This document shows positions 6,999 through 15,734 of a stretch of DNA of 27,556 nt, piece after piece; within the stretch, counting starts at the first letter, position 1, and each line of letters opens with the position of its first letter. The DNA is from Subdoligranulum sp. (GTDB lineage Bacteria > Bacillota > Clostridia > Oscillospirales > Ruminococcaceae): assembly GCA_004555405.1 (NCBI GenBank), contig SFIE01000021.1, positions 1 to 27,556 on the forward strand. Direction: 5' to 3'. The notes under the pieces were generated by a model. It ran no database searches, had not been told where the DNA came from, and saw nothing but the letters and a program-made list of their open reading frames with translations. The position numbers and the translations under genes are program-made.

Positions 6999-9044
6999 TC
7001 AGTTTGTGCCCTTGTAATACAAGCCCCGCGTGAAATCGCCGTCGAAAGTTTTTCCGGCGCTGATCTGTGCAAGGATTGCGGCGGCCTGTTCGCGGGTTTC
7101 CACCGTGAAATAGGCGGTAAGCACGTCCGCCGGGATCTGCTCCTGCTTATCCCCCATATAAATAGGTACGGGGTTGTAGATGGTGCGCACACCCAGCCCG
7201 CAGCGCACCGGGAATTTGGCAGCCTTGCGGTCTGTCAATACGCCCTTTTTGCTGCAATGCTTGCAATCGGTCACATTCTGCATGGGGCAGGCGCGCGTGA
7301 TCATCAGCGGCATATGGCCGTATACGATCATCGCGGTGGGAATGCCCGGATCGATGGCAGCCATCTGTTCCAGCGTAAGCTCGGGCAGCAGGGTGATCTG
7401 CGCAAGGCCAAGCTGTTTATATTCCTCGGCTGCAATGGGATTGGTGATATTCAGCCCAAAGCCGCCAAACATCGGCAGCCCGGCACAAAGGCGCACACCC
7501 GCGATATTGCTGAATTCATACCCTGCAAAGCCAAGGCTGCGGGTGGCCTGAATGCGCTGCGCGGTTTGCTGTTCCAAATTGCCGAACAGCACGCGCGGCA
7601 GCTCCAAAACCGTTTTTTCCCGCAGGGGCTGCGGCACTTTTTCCGCCTCGGCAATGGGCAGCACAATGCGCCACAGCTGCCCGGCTGCCTGCCGGGGAAC
7701 CTGCTCCCAGCTTTCAAAACGGGCTGCCAGCTTATGGCCGGGCACCGTGCGGCGTGTGTCGTGCAGCTGCACGGAATGGATCATGCGCTGGGGCGTTTTT
7801 TCGCGCAGCAAAAGCAGCTTCTCCAAGCTGTCACGCCGAAGCTCATTTACAGTGCTGCCCGGCAAAAACCACGGCCCGCCTTCCATTTCAATTTCAATGT
7901 CATGCGTATAAAACGGCGTTCCGCCTGTTTTGGCCAGCGAACGGCGCAGCGCCTCGGCAGGATCGGTGCGGGCAGGCTGCGGCTTTTCATCGCTGAAGCT
8001 GTACACATGCCTCACACCGTCCGAAACCGTAAGGCTTGCGCCCTCCTCATCACAGTAAAAGCTCATATCCACGGCCACTGCGGGAAATTCGCGCCGGAAC
8101 AATTCACGCGCCCGGGGCAGCGCTTCGCGGGTTTTGGCGGCATCCTCCCCGGTGCGCACGCCAAACATAGAGCCATCGCGCTTTCCCTGCAAATAACCCG
8201 CCGTAAAGCCGGAGCGTGAAAACACATCCTGCAGCAGCGCGCGGTCATAGGCAGCGCCGTCGCGCGCACCGCGGCAGGCAGCTACCGCCGCCGCCACATA
8301 TTCGGGCGTGCGCAAGCGGCCTTCGATTTTTACGCTGGCCACGCCTGCCTTCTGCAGGGCGGGAAGCGCATCGATCACATCCATATCCTTGAGCGAAAGA
8401 TGATAGGTTTGTGCCGGCTTGCCCGCAGGCAGGGCATCTGCCTGAAACGGCAGGCGGCAGGTGCCTGCACAGCTGCCGCGGTTGCCGCTGCGGCCACCCA
8501 AAAAAGCACTCATATAGCACTGCCCGCTCACACACATACACAGCGCACCGTGTACAAACACTTCGGTTTCAATGGGGCAGGCTTCGGTGATGGCCCGGAT
8601 CTCATCCAGACTCAGCTCACGCGATAAGATCACACGGTCAAAGCCCATATCTGCCAGCTGCAAAGCCCCCTGCAGGGTATGCACCGACATTTGCGTGCTG
8701 CCGTGCAATTCCACCTCGGGAGCGATCTGCTGTGCCAGGCGGGCCGCCGCCAGATCCTGCACGATCAGCGCATCCACACCCGCCTGTGCGGCATCCGTGA
8801 TGGTTTGCGCCAGCGCAGGCAGCTCGGGGGCATATACCGTGGTGTTTACCGCACCATGCACCCGCACACCCCGGGCATGACAAAAGCGCACCGCCTCGGC
8901 CAACTGCTCACCGAAAAAGCCGTTGGCTGTGCGCCGCGCATTAAAATTGCCAAGCCCCAGATATACGGCATCGGCACCGCTGCGGGCTGCGGCGGTGAGC
9001 ATTTCCATATTACCGGCAGGGGCTAAAATTTCCAGCTGACTCAT
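6999..9044 (-). CDS. U32 family peptidase / RlhA-like protein
   Basis: A 681-residue U32-family protein. It begins with the TIM-barrel-like LEILAPAGNMEML and DAVYLGLGNFNAR segments, has the U32 signature around EVFVHGALCMCVSGQCYMS (near 162-180) with CAGTCR after it, a central insert of the DUF3656 type, and a C-terminal Cys-rich ACPMQNVTDCKHC segment. Several U32 proteins are now known as tRNA or rRNA hydroxylation enzymes with Fe-S clusters; the long form resembles E. coli RlhA (23S rRNA C2501 hydroxylation), so true protease activity is doubtful. The start codon overlaps the zapA stop as ATGA, so the two are translationally coupled. maf follows after 35 nt. Substrate is not decidable from the sequence. 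Confidence 0.88.
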   Translation of the reverse strand: MSQLEILAPAGNMEMLTAAARSGADAVYLGLGNFNARRTANGFFGEQLAEAVRFCHARGVRVHGAVNTTVYAPELPALAQTITDAAQAGVDALIVQDLAAARLAQQIAPEVELHGSTQMSVHTLQGALQLADMGFDRVILSRELSLDEIRAITEACPIETEVFVHGALCMCVSGQCYMSAFLGGRSGNRGSCAGTCRLPFQADALPAGKPAQTYHLSLKDMDVIDALPALQKAGVASVKIEGRLRTPEYVAAAVAACRGARDGAAYDRALLQDVFSRSGFTAGYLQGKRDGSMFGVRTGEDAAKTREALPRARELFRREFPAVAVDMSFYCDEEGASLTVSDGVRHVYSFSDEKPQPARTDPAEALRRSLAKTGGTPFYTHDIEIEMEGGPWFLPGSTVNELRRDSLEKLLLLREKTPQRMIHSVQLHDTRRTVPGHKLAARFESWEQVPRQAAGQLWRIVLPIAEAEKVPQPLREKTVLELPRVLFGNLEQQTAQRIQATRSLGFAGYEFSNIAGVRLCAGLPMFGGFGLNITNPIAAEEYKQLGLAQITLLPELTLEQMAAIDPGIPTAMIVYGHMPLMITRACPMQNVTDCKHCSKKGVLTDRKAAKFPVRCGLGVRTIYNPVPIYMGDKQEQIPADVLTAYFTVETREQAAAILAQISAGKTFDGDFTRGLYYKGTN

Positions 9045-9385
9045 GCCTGGCTTCCCCGTATCTGCTCCAGCTGGCGCTGCAGCTCCTGCACCTGGCGCTT
9101 TGCATCGGCAGCTTCACTTTTTGCGTTGGCGGCATCTTCAAGGTAATCTTTGATCTGGCGGCGCATATTGTCCACGCTGCCCGTGGATTTCTGCAGCTCG
9201 TCCAGATAATCCAGCGCCGCCAGCACCGCGGCCTGTGTTACGCTGGCAGAAGGTGCCGATTCCAAAATATCCTTCATATCCTTATCCAAACGCTCGGCCA
9301 GCTCGTGTACATAGCTTTCCGAATCGGTGGTAGAAATAACATAATTGCTGCCGGCGATCTGCAGGCGAACCTTTGTGAGTTCCAT
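9041..9385 (-). CDS. zapA: Cell division protein ZapA
   Basis: A 114-residue ZapA, the widely conserved FtsZ-ring bundling factor. The N-terminal half (KVRLQIAGSNYVISTTDSES) matches the ZapA beta-rich head, followed by ERLDKDMKDIL and a long C-terminal coiled coil (about residues 60-112, Glu/Gln/Lys-rich). The ATG at 9385 is preferred: the GAGG ribosome site directly abuts the in-frame ATG two codons upstream (9391) and is 6 nt from 9385. It is the first gene of the zapA-U32-maf unit and overlaps U32 by 4 nt. Confidence 0.88.
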   Translation of the reverse strand: MELTKVRLQIAGSNYVISTTDSESYVHELAERLDKDMKDILESAPSASVTQAAVLAALDYLDELQKSTGSVDNMRRQIKDYLEDAANAKSEAADAKRQVQELQRQLEQIRGSQA

Positions 9386-9781
9386 ATTCATCCTCTTTTC
9401 CGATCATTCTGGCCGAACCGCGCCCCAACATTCCGGGGCAGTATATGCACGGCTCCGCCTTTGTTTTAAAAGCGCATAACAAGTGCGCTGATGTAACCTA
9501 TATAAATTTTATTATATACCATATTTTGCTTTTAGAAAAGCGAAATCCCCGAAATATTTGCAATTTATTTCTTTTTACGCCTCACTCAAAACATTCCCCC
9601 TGTACGAAAGCTGCTTTTGCCCGGTTTTTGATGCTGCAAAGCCGCGAATTGTGCGCTGCCGCCCTTGAAAATGCACCTCAAATACTATATAATAATTTCA
9701 TCGTAGCTTCGGCCCCGCCCGGCAGCACCGCGGCAAACGGCCGTTCGCCTTTATGACCAAATTGAAAGCGAGGATCATCCC
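9386..9781. other. Divergent intergenic region zapA/glgP
   Basis: A 396-nt AT-rich gap without a credible gene. It holds the glgP promoter (separate entry). On the minus strand a TATAAT (9516-9511) is the best -10 candidate for zapA, although its -35 (about TTTTCT) is weak. The zapA leader would carry a GCCCC/GGGGC hairpin near 9421-9438 and a GCGCA/TGCGC hairpin near 9471-9487. No riboswitch was recognised. Confidence 0.5.
9665..9693 (+). promoter_or_regulatory. glgP promoter
   Basis: TTGAAA (9665-9670), an exact 17-nt spacer and TATAAT (9688-9693) form a near-perfect sigma-A promoter, giving an approximately 80-nt leader before the glgP start. Confidence 0.82.
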
Positions 9782-12187
9782 GTGCAAAAATACACCAAAA
9801 AAGAGTTTGACAAGCTGCTGCGCTCCGCCCTGAAAAGCGAGAGCAGCACCGAACTGAGCGAAGCCAGCCTGGAACAGGTTTACCGTGCCATGGCCATGGT
9901 GATCCGCCAGATCATGAGCGACAATCACAAGATTTTTCTTTCGCGCACACTGGGCGCAGGCAACAAACAGGTTTACTACCTGTGCATGGAATTTTTGATG
10001 GGCCGCAGCCTGAAAACCAGCCTGTTTAATCTGGGCCTGAACGAAGTGGCTGCCGATGTGCTGAAGGATGCAGGCATCAGTCTGGATTCCGTGTATGAGC
10101 AGGAGCCTGATGCAGGCCTTGGCAACGGCGGCCTCGGCCGTTTGGCTGCCTGCTATCTGGACGGCATGGCCACCACCGGCATTGCAGGCACCGGCCATTC
10201 GATTTTGTATGAGTACGGCATCTTCAAGCAGAAGATCGTGGACGGCTGGCAGCAGGAAACCGCTGACAACTGGCTGCCCGGCGGCAGCGTATGGCTGAAG
10301 GCGCACCCCGATCAGGCCATTGAAGTGCGATTTGACGGCGAGATCAAGGAAACCTGGGACAATGGCTTCCACCATGTGCAGCACATCAACTACAATGCTG
10401 TGCAGGCTGTGCCCAACGATATGTATGTGCAGGGCTACGGCGGAAAGGGCGTTTCCAAGCTGCGTCTGTGGCAGGCAAAGGCCCGCGATTTTGACATGAA
10501 CAGCTTCAACGCCGGTGAATACACCAACGCCATGAACAAATCGGCCAGTGCCGAGCTGATCTCTAAGATCCTGTACCCCAACGACAACCATGTTGAGGGC
10601 AAGATTCTGCGCCTGCGCCAGCAGTATTTCCTGTCGGCTGCTGCGATCGGTGATATTTTGAAAAAGCACCTGAGCCAGTACGGCACGCTGGAAAACCTGC
10701 CCGACAAAATTGCCATTCAGCTGAACGATACCCACCCCACGCTGGCCATTCCCGAAATGATGCGCGTGCTGCTGGATGAATGCGGCTTCGGCTGGGATAA
10801 ATCGTTTGACATCTGCCGCAAGGTGTTTGCCTACACCAATCACACCGTGATGAGCGAGGCTTTGGAAAAGTGGAATGTGGACCTGTTCCGCATGACCCTG
10901 CCCCGCATTTTCATGATCGTGCAGGAGATGGATCGCCGCGCCCGCATCGAGCTGGAAAAGGCATTCCCCGGCGACTACGGCAAGATCAACTATATGGCCA
11001 TGATCGGCGACAACCAGATTCGTATGGCCAATATCTGTGCCTACACCTGCCACAGCATCAACGGCGTTTCCAAGCTGCACAGCGAGATCATTAAGCAGAG
11101 CGTGTTCCATGACTATTACCTGTATAAGCCCGCGGCTTTCAAAAATGTGACCAACGGCATTGCCTATCGCCGCTGGCTGCTGGCCAGCAACCCCAATCTG
11201 TGCAGCCTGCTGGACGATGTGATCGGCACGGATTACCGCAAGGATGCCGCCAACCTGAAAAAGCTGGAAAAATTCAGCAGCGACACCGCTGTTCTGAAGC
11301 GTTTGGAAGAGGTCAAAGCCAAGAATAAGGTGGATTTTGCCAACTACCTGCAGCGCACCACCGGCCAGGTGATCGACCCGAACAGCATTTTTGACTGCCA
11401 GGTAAAGCGTATGCACGAGTATAAGCGCCAGCACCTGAATGCGCTGAACATCGTGGCACAGTATCTGTATCTGAAGGAAAACCCCAACGCAGATTTCATT
11501 CCTAAAACCTATATCTTCGGCGCAAAGGCAGCCCCCGGCTACTATATGGCCAAGCAGATGATCCGCCTGATCTGCAAGCTGGGCCAGCTGATCGACGCTG
11601 ACCCCGTTATTCGCGAAAAGCTGCGCATCGTGTATCTGGAAGAGTACTGCGTATCCCTGAGCGAGCACCTGATGCCCGCCAGCGAGGTTTCTGAGCAGAT
11701 CTCTCTGGCCGGCACCGAGGCCAGCGGCACCGGCAACATGAAGTTTATGCTGAGCGGCGCCGTCACTCTGGGCACGCTGGATGGTGCCAATGTGGAAATT
11801 GCCGATGCAGCAGGCCACCAGAACGAGATCATCTTTGGTATGCGCACCCCCGAGGTGGAAAACCTCAAGCGCCTTGGCTACCACCCCAATATGTTCCTTG
11901 GCAACGATGATGTTGCCATGGCCGCTCTGGGCATGCTGGAGCGCGGCTGGAACGGCGAGGACTTCCGCACCGTTTACGACAACCTGACCACCAGCGATCC
12001 CTATATGGTGATCGCCGATTTCAAGGATTACCGCCGTGCGCAGGCCGATCTGCAGGCCCTGTATGCCGACCGTACCAACTGGAACCGCATGAGCCTGATG
12101 AACATTGCCAACAGCGGCATTTTCAGCGCCGATCGTTCTGTGACCGATTATGCGCATGGCATCTGGCACGCCGCACCTGTAAAATAA
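9782..12187 (+). CDS. glgP: Glycogen/starch alpha-glucan phosphorylase
   Basis: An 801-residue GT35 phosphorylase that releases glucose-1-phosphate from alpha-1,4-glucans with a pyridoxal phosphate cofactor. Visible family blocks are YYLCMEFLMGRSL, DAGLGNGGLGRLAACYLD, AIQLNDTHPTLAIPEMMR, KRMHEYKRQHLN and the PLP segment GTGNMKFMLSGAVTLGTLDG, with the Schiff-base lysine at about residue 654. Length is typical (about 800). The start is GTG at 9782, supported by GCGAGGA 8 nt upstream. It has its own promoter and is followed by a strong terminator. The next gene is a GH13 glucan hydrolase, so storage or imported alpha-glucan breakdown is the likely role. Confidence 0.96.
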   Translation: MQKYTKKEFDKLLRSALKSESSTELSEASLEQVYRAMAMVIRQIMSDNHKIFLSRTLGAGNKQVYYLCMEFLMGRSLKTSLFNLGLNEVAADVLKDAGISLDSVYEQEPDAGLGNGGLGRLAACYLDGMATTGIAGTGHSILYEYGIFKQKIVDGWQQETADNWLPGGSVWLKAHPDQAIEVRFDGEIKETWDNGFHHVQHINYNAVQAVPNDMYVQGYGGKGVSKLRLWQAKARDFDMNSFNAGEYTNAMNKSASAELISKILYPNDNHVEGKILRLRQQYFLSAAAIGDILKKHLSQYGTLENLPDKIAIQLNDTHPTLAIPEMMRVLLDECGFGWDKSFDICRKVFAYTNHTVMSEALEKWNVDLFRMTLPRIFMIVQEMDRRARIELEKAFPGDYGKINYMAMIGDNQIRMANICAYTCHSINGVSKLHSEIIKQSVFHDYYLYKPAAFKNVTNGIAYRRWLLASNPNLCSLLDDVIGTDYRKDAANLKKLEKFSSDTAVLKRLEEVKAKNKVDFANYLQRTTGQVIDPNSIFDCQVKRMHEYKRQHLNALNIVAQYLYLKENPNADFIPKTYIFGAKAAPGYYMAKQMIRLICKLGQLIDADPVIREKLRIVYLEEYCVSLSEHLMPASEVSEQISLAGTEASGTGNMKFMLSGAVTLGTLDGANVEIADAAGHQNEIIFGMRTPEVENLKRLGYHPNMFLGNDDVAMAALGMLERGWNGEDFRTVYDNLTTSDPYMVIADFKDYRRAQADLQALYADRTNWNRMSLMNIANSGIFSADRSVTDYAHGIWHAAPVK

Positions 12188-12202
12188 TTTTTTTCAAAGC
12201 GC

Positions 12203-12248
12203 AAACGGCGGCGCGGAAAACATAAGTTGTTTCCGGGCCGCCGTTTTT
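12203..12248 (+). terminator. Intrinsic terminator after glgP
   Basis: AAACGGCGGC (12203-12212) pairs perfectly with GCCGCCGTTT (12237-12246), and a run of T follows. The intervening sequence can add a GGAAA/TTTCC stem. It separates glgP from the GH13 gene, but the latter lies close enough that readthrough could feed it. Confidence 0.85.
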
Positions 12249-12285
12249 CTGTAATTTGCAAAAGCAAAGGAGCCATTGCATCTTG

Positions 12286-14127
12286 ATGCACACTTTCTTT
12301 AACAGCACCGATCCCGCCTGCCGCGAGCCGGTTGGGGCGATCCCTGTGGGCCAGGGCATCACATTCACGCTGCATCTGCCCGCCGAATACGGCACACTTT
12401 CTCCCCGTTTGATCATTCACCGCGATGGGCAGCCGCAAGCCGAGCTGATCATGGAAATGCACGAGCGCGGCGCAGACGGCACGCTTTACCGCGTGCGGTT
12501 CATGCCGGGTGAAGTGGGCTTATACTTTTATCATTTTGATCTGTACAGCGATTTTCGCAAGATCTACCGCGGCAAGCTTGGCGAGGGCTATCTCAGCTGG
12601 GAAAGCGGCCCCGAATGGCAGATCACGGTGTATGACAAGGATTTTATCACGCCCGAATGCTATAAAGGCGGCGTGCAATATCAGATCTTTCCGGATCGTT
12701 TCAAGGAAAGCCGCCCCAAGCCCATGCCTTTCGCCGACCGTGTTTACCGTACCAACAAGCATGGTGAGCCGTACTTTTGGCCCACAGAAACCGGCGGCAG
12801 CCTGAATTTGGATTATTTTGGCGGCGATTTTGCCGGTATTCAGGAAAAACTGCCCTACCTGCAGGAAATGGGCGTGACTTATATTTATCTGAACCCCATT
12901 TTTGAAGCACATTCCAACCACCGCTACAACACCGCCGATTATCTGAATGCCGATCCCCTGCTGGGCACCAACGAGGAGTTCAGCGCTCTGTGCGATGCCG
13001 CCAAAAAACACGGCATCCGCATTATTTTGGACGGTGTGTTCAGCCATACCGGCAGCGATAGCCGCTATTTCAACCGTGAGGGGCGCTATGGTAACGGCGG
13101 CGCCTATCACGATGTATACTCGCCTTATCGCTGCTGGTATGATTTCAGCTCCCGCTACAAATGCGGTTATCGCAGCTGGTGGGGCTTTGACACCCTGCCC
13201 GAGGTGAATGAAGACACCCCCTCTTACCGCAATTTTATCTGCGGCAAGGGCGGTGTGATCGATACCTGGCTCAGCCGCGGTGCAAGCGGTTTTCGCCTGG
13301 ATGTAGCCGATGAACTGCCCGATGATTTTATTGAGGAGCTGCGCAAGGCGGTAAAAGCACACGGCCCGGATAAGCTTTTGATGGGCGAAGTGTGGGAGGA
13401 TGCCACCACCAAGATCGCCTATGACAAGCGCCGCACCTATCTTTTGGGCAAAGGGCTGGACTGCGTGATGAACTACCCGTTCCGAAACGCTGTGCTGGAC
13501 TTTTTGCATGGACGCCCTGTGGAGGAAATTGCCGACCGCATTTTGTCCATCTGCGAAAATTATCCCGCCCCGGCGCTGCACTGCCTGATGAATTTTCTTT
13601 CCACCCACGATACCGAACGCGCCATCACAGCCCTGGCGGGAGAATCCTCGGAAGGGCATGACCGCTATTGGCAAAGCGGACGGCGGCTGAGCGCTGTGCA
13701 ATATGAGCGCGGCATCAAAATGCTCACCATGGCCTACGCCATGATCTTTACCCTGCCGGGCGTACCCAGCATTTACTATGGCGACGAAATTGCCATGCAG
13801 GGCTATCGTGACCCTTTCAACCGCGCTTATTTTGATTGGGAAAGCAGCGAAAGCCGCGTACGCCCGGTGCTGCGCCAGCTGGCCGAGCTGCGCGCAGAAT
13901 GCGATGCCTTCCGCAGCGGTGATTTTCAGCTTGTAAAAGCCGAGGGCGATATTCTGCACTATCGCCGCGTGGGCAAAACCCAATCGGCTGAAATGATTTT
14001 TAACCGCGGCGATCATCTGCTGTGCGAAACGGCTTTTGGCAAAGCGGCCGAGGTGAACCCCCACGGCTTTACGATTTTGGTAGAGGACAATGTTCGCCCC
14101 CTGCCCGGCTATTTTAAAATTCGCTGA
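12286..14127 (+). CDS. GH13 alpha-glucan hydrolase (neopullulanase/cyclomaltodextrinase-like)
   Basis: A 613-residue alpha-amylase-superfamily enzyme. An N-terminal beta-sandwich (about residues 1-125) precedes the catalytic barrel, as in neopullulanase-type enzymes. The four GH13 regions are clear: DGVFSH (Asp near 249), GFRLDVADE with nucleophile Asp 339, GEVWED with acid/base Glu 368, and STHDTE with Asp 442. A short C-terminal beta domain follows. There is no signal peptide, so it should act in the cytosol on maltodextrins or branched glucans, complementing the phosphorylase upstream. AAAGGAG lies 13 nt before ATG 12286 and 10 nt before TTG 12283; either may be used. Exact specificity (alpha-1,4 versus alpha-1,6) cannot be read from the motifs. 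Confidence 0.9.
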   Translation: MHTFFNSTDPACREPVGAIPVGQGITFTLHLPAEYGTLSPRLIIHRDGQPQAELIMEMHERGADGTLYRVRFMPGEVGLYFYHFDLYSDFRKIYRGKLGEGYLSWESGPEWQITVYDKDFITPECYKGGVQYQIFPDRFKESRPKPMPFADRVYRTNKHGEPYFWPTETGGSLNLDYFGGDFAGIQEKLPYLQEMGVTYIYLNPIFEAHSNHRYNTADYLNADPLLGTNEEFSALCDAAKKHGIRIILDGVFSHTGSDSRYFNREGRYGNGGAYHDVYSPYRCWYDFSSRYKCGYRSWWGFDTLPEVNEDTPSYRNFICGKGGVIDTWLSRGASGFRLDVADELPDDFIEELRKAVKAHGPDKLLMGEVWEDATTKIAYDKRRTYLLGKGLDCVMNYPFRNAVLDFLHGRPVEEIADRILSICENYPAPALHCLMNFLSTHDTERAITALAGESSEGHDRYWQSGRRLSAVQYERGIKMLTMAYAMIFTLPGVPSIYYGDEIAMQGYRDPFNRAYFDWESSESRVRPVLRQLAELRAECDAFRSGDFQLVKAEGDILHYRRVGKTQSAEMIFNRGDHLLCETAFGKAAEVNPHGFTILVEDNVRPLPGYFKIR

Positions 14128-14131
14128 ACGT

Positions 14132-14174
14132 AAAAAAACTCCGGTGCGTGCTGCAAACACACACCGGAGTTTTT
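14132..14174. terminator. Bidirectional terminator between GH13 and galK
   Basis: AACTCCGGTG (14137-14146) pairs with CACCGGAGTT (14162-14171). An A-run precedes and a T-run follows the stem, so it works in both directions for the converging GH13 and galK transcripts. Confidence 0.87.
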
Positions 14175-14210
14175 GCATGATGAAATTCTGAAAGAAGGGC
14201 CGCTGTGGTT

Positions 14211-15518
14211 TTACAGCTCGGGCGTTACTTCAACAGCGCCGTAGTTGCGGATGCTCAGCACATGACACGAGCCTTCGCCAAACACACCGTCAATGGCGGC
14301 ACGATAGGCAGGCAGCAGGTCTACCGGCACAAACGCCTGAATGGTGCCCGCAAAGCCGCCGCCCTGCAAACGGCAGGCGCCGCGGTTTTGCAGCACATGC
14401 TGGCTTACGGCCAAGCCCACCGAAATGCCCTGCTGTTCGGGCTGATGTACACTGTAAGCGTTCTGGTTATACTCAAAGCTGGAATGTCCGCCCTCGTTGA
14501 TCAGGCGCAGGAATTCCTCAAAATCATCGCGGCGCACAGCCTCACGCAGCTGCTCGGCACGGCGGCTGTCGTTGAAGAAATGGATGGCGCGCACCACAGC
14601 ACGGTCACCCGTTTTTGCACGCACGGCAGCAATGTTATGATAAAGATCTTCCTCATTGACCTCACGCAGGGCCTTTTTGCCGAAGAACGCAGCCACCGAT
14701 TCCATCTCGCTGCGAATGGCGGCGTAATCGGGGGTCAGATCGGCATGGCTGCCCTTGGTGTCGCTGATGCACAGTGCATAGCCGTGGCCCTCCAGATCCA
14801 GTGCTTCCTTGTTTACAACGGGATCGGTGGGATCTTTAAAATCGATGGTGATCGCGCTGCCCACAGCACAAGCCGTTTGATCCATCAGGCCGCAGGGCTT
14901 GCCGAAGAACACATTTTCGGCATACTGGCCGATCTTGGCAAGCTCCACCTGGCTGAGCAGGGTTTCATCGCCGTTGTTGTACTCGCCGCGCAGAATGGCA
15001 CCCACGACCACCTCAAACGCAGCCGAGCTGGAAAGGCCGCTGCCGCGCAGCACATCGCTGGTGGAGAATGCATCAAAGCCGCCCACCTTGCCGCCTACTT
15101 TCGCAACGCCTGCCGCCACACCGCGGATCAGCGCTGCCGAATGCGAGGCTTCGCTTTCAACAGGCTCCAAGCGGTTCAGGTCGATGCCGTCAATGCGGCC
15201 AAAGCCCTTGCTTTTAAAGTTGATCACATTGTTATCATTTTTGCTCACCACGGCAATAATATCCAGATTCACGCCTGCGGCCATCACCACGCCGTTGTTA
15301 TGGTCGGTATGGTTGCCGCCCAGCTCAGTGCGGCCGGGAGCCGAATAAATGCGCAGGTCACGGCCTTCGCCGAAGCATTCTTCAAACTCCTGAATGGTTT
15401 GGATATAGCGCTTGCGCTGAGTTTCGATCACCGCAGCATCGTGGGCGTAAAGGCGGCCAAAGACACCATCGAATTCTCCGGCCTCGATTCGGGTTATCAG
15501 CTGTTTCGCAGTTGCCAT
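14211..15518 (-). CDS. galK: Galactokinase
   Basis: A 435-residue GHMP kinase that phosphorylates galactose to galactose-1-phosphate, the first Leloir-pathway step. The galactokinase signature GRTELGGNHTDHNNG is near the N-terminus, the ATP-binding GHMP motif GSGLSSSAA in the middle, and the third motif QGGGFAGTIQA near the C-terminus. Length is slightly above the usual 380-400 because of an N-terminal extension before the signature. ATG 15518 is chosen because TTAAGGAGG lies 8-9 nt upstream; upstream in-frame codons lack a ribosome site. It is divergent from an AraC-family regulator and has its own promoter. galT and galE are not in the window. Confidence 0.95.
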   Translation of the reverse strand: MATAKQLITRIEAGEFDGVFGRLYAHDAAVIETQRKRYIQTIQEFEECFGEGRDLRIYSAPGRTELGGNHTDHNNGVVMAAGVNLDIIAVVSKNDNNVINFKSKGFGRIDGIDLNRLEPVESEASHSAALIRGVAAGVAKVGGKVGGFDAFSTSDVLRGSGLSSSAAFEVVVGAILRGEYNNGDETLLSQVELAKIGQYAENVFFGKPCGLMDQTACAVGSAITIDFKDPTDPVVNKEALDLEGHGYALCISDTKGSHADLTPDYAAIRSEMESVAAFFGKKALREVNEEDLYHNIAAVRAKTGDRAVVRAIHFFNDSRRAEQLREAVRRDDFEEFLRLINEGGHSSFEYNQNAYSVHQPEQQGISVGLAVSQHVLQNRGACRLQGGGFAGTIQAFVPVDLLPAYRAAIDGVFGEGSCHVLSIRNYGAVEVTPEL

Positions 15519-15601
15519 GATAAAATCCTCCTTAAATGCTTGTGTGGGGCTGTTGCCATGCCGTACAAAATTTTCTACACGCAATTCCTCATTTTATGAA
15601 T

Positions 15602-15629
15602 ATTATACCAAACGAAAAAGATAAGTAAA
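15602..15629 (-). promoter_or_regulatory. galK promoter
   Basis: On the minus strand TTTACT (15629-15624), 16 nt and TATAAT (15607-15602) form a good sigma-A promoter about 85 nt before galK. Confidence 0.7.
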
Positions 15630-15640
15630 CTATTTTTTGT

Positions 15641-15664
15641 GTTGAAATATGGACTTTTGTTGAA
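15641..15664. promoter_or_regulatory. Candidate AraC-regulator operator (GTTGAA direct repeat)
   Basis: GTTGAA occurs at 15641-15646 and again at 15659-15664, 18 bp apart, each preceded by a T-rich stretch. AraC-family proteins commonly bind direct repeats about two helical turns apart. The pair flanks the -35 box of the araC-type gene and lies 12 bp from the galK -35, so one regulator could control both. Inference from position and repeat only. Confidence 0.45.
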
Positions 15665-15678
15665 TCAGCTGGTATAAT
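15650..15678 (+). promoter_or_regulatory. Promoter of the AraC-family gene
   Basis: TGGACT (15650-15655), 17 nt and TATAAT (15673-15678) form a promoter 57 nt before the regulator's start codon. It points away from the galK promoter. Confidence 0.72.
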
Positions 15679-15734
15679 GGTTAAAATAGCGGATTTTGTA
15701 GGTATATTCTGCGGCAGAAAGGAGTCCCTGCAAT

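Noticed and set aside
6999..9044. Secreted collagenase (U32 family name)
   Set aside because: There is no signal peptide, and the long DUF3656-containing form resembles RNA-hydroxylation proteins; a collagenase label would be misleading.
9698..12169. An 823-codon open frame antisense to almost the whole glgP gene
   Set aside because: It mirrors the codon structure of a clear glycogen phosphorylase, has no ribosome site, and its translation is the His/Ala/Gln/Val-rich type produced by reverse reading of G/C-biased codons. Similar long antisense frames lie opposite GH13, galK, mrdA, mreB and the transporter.
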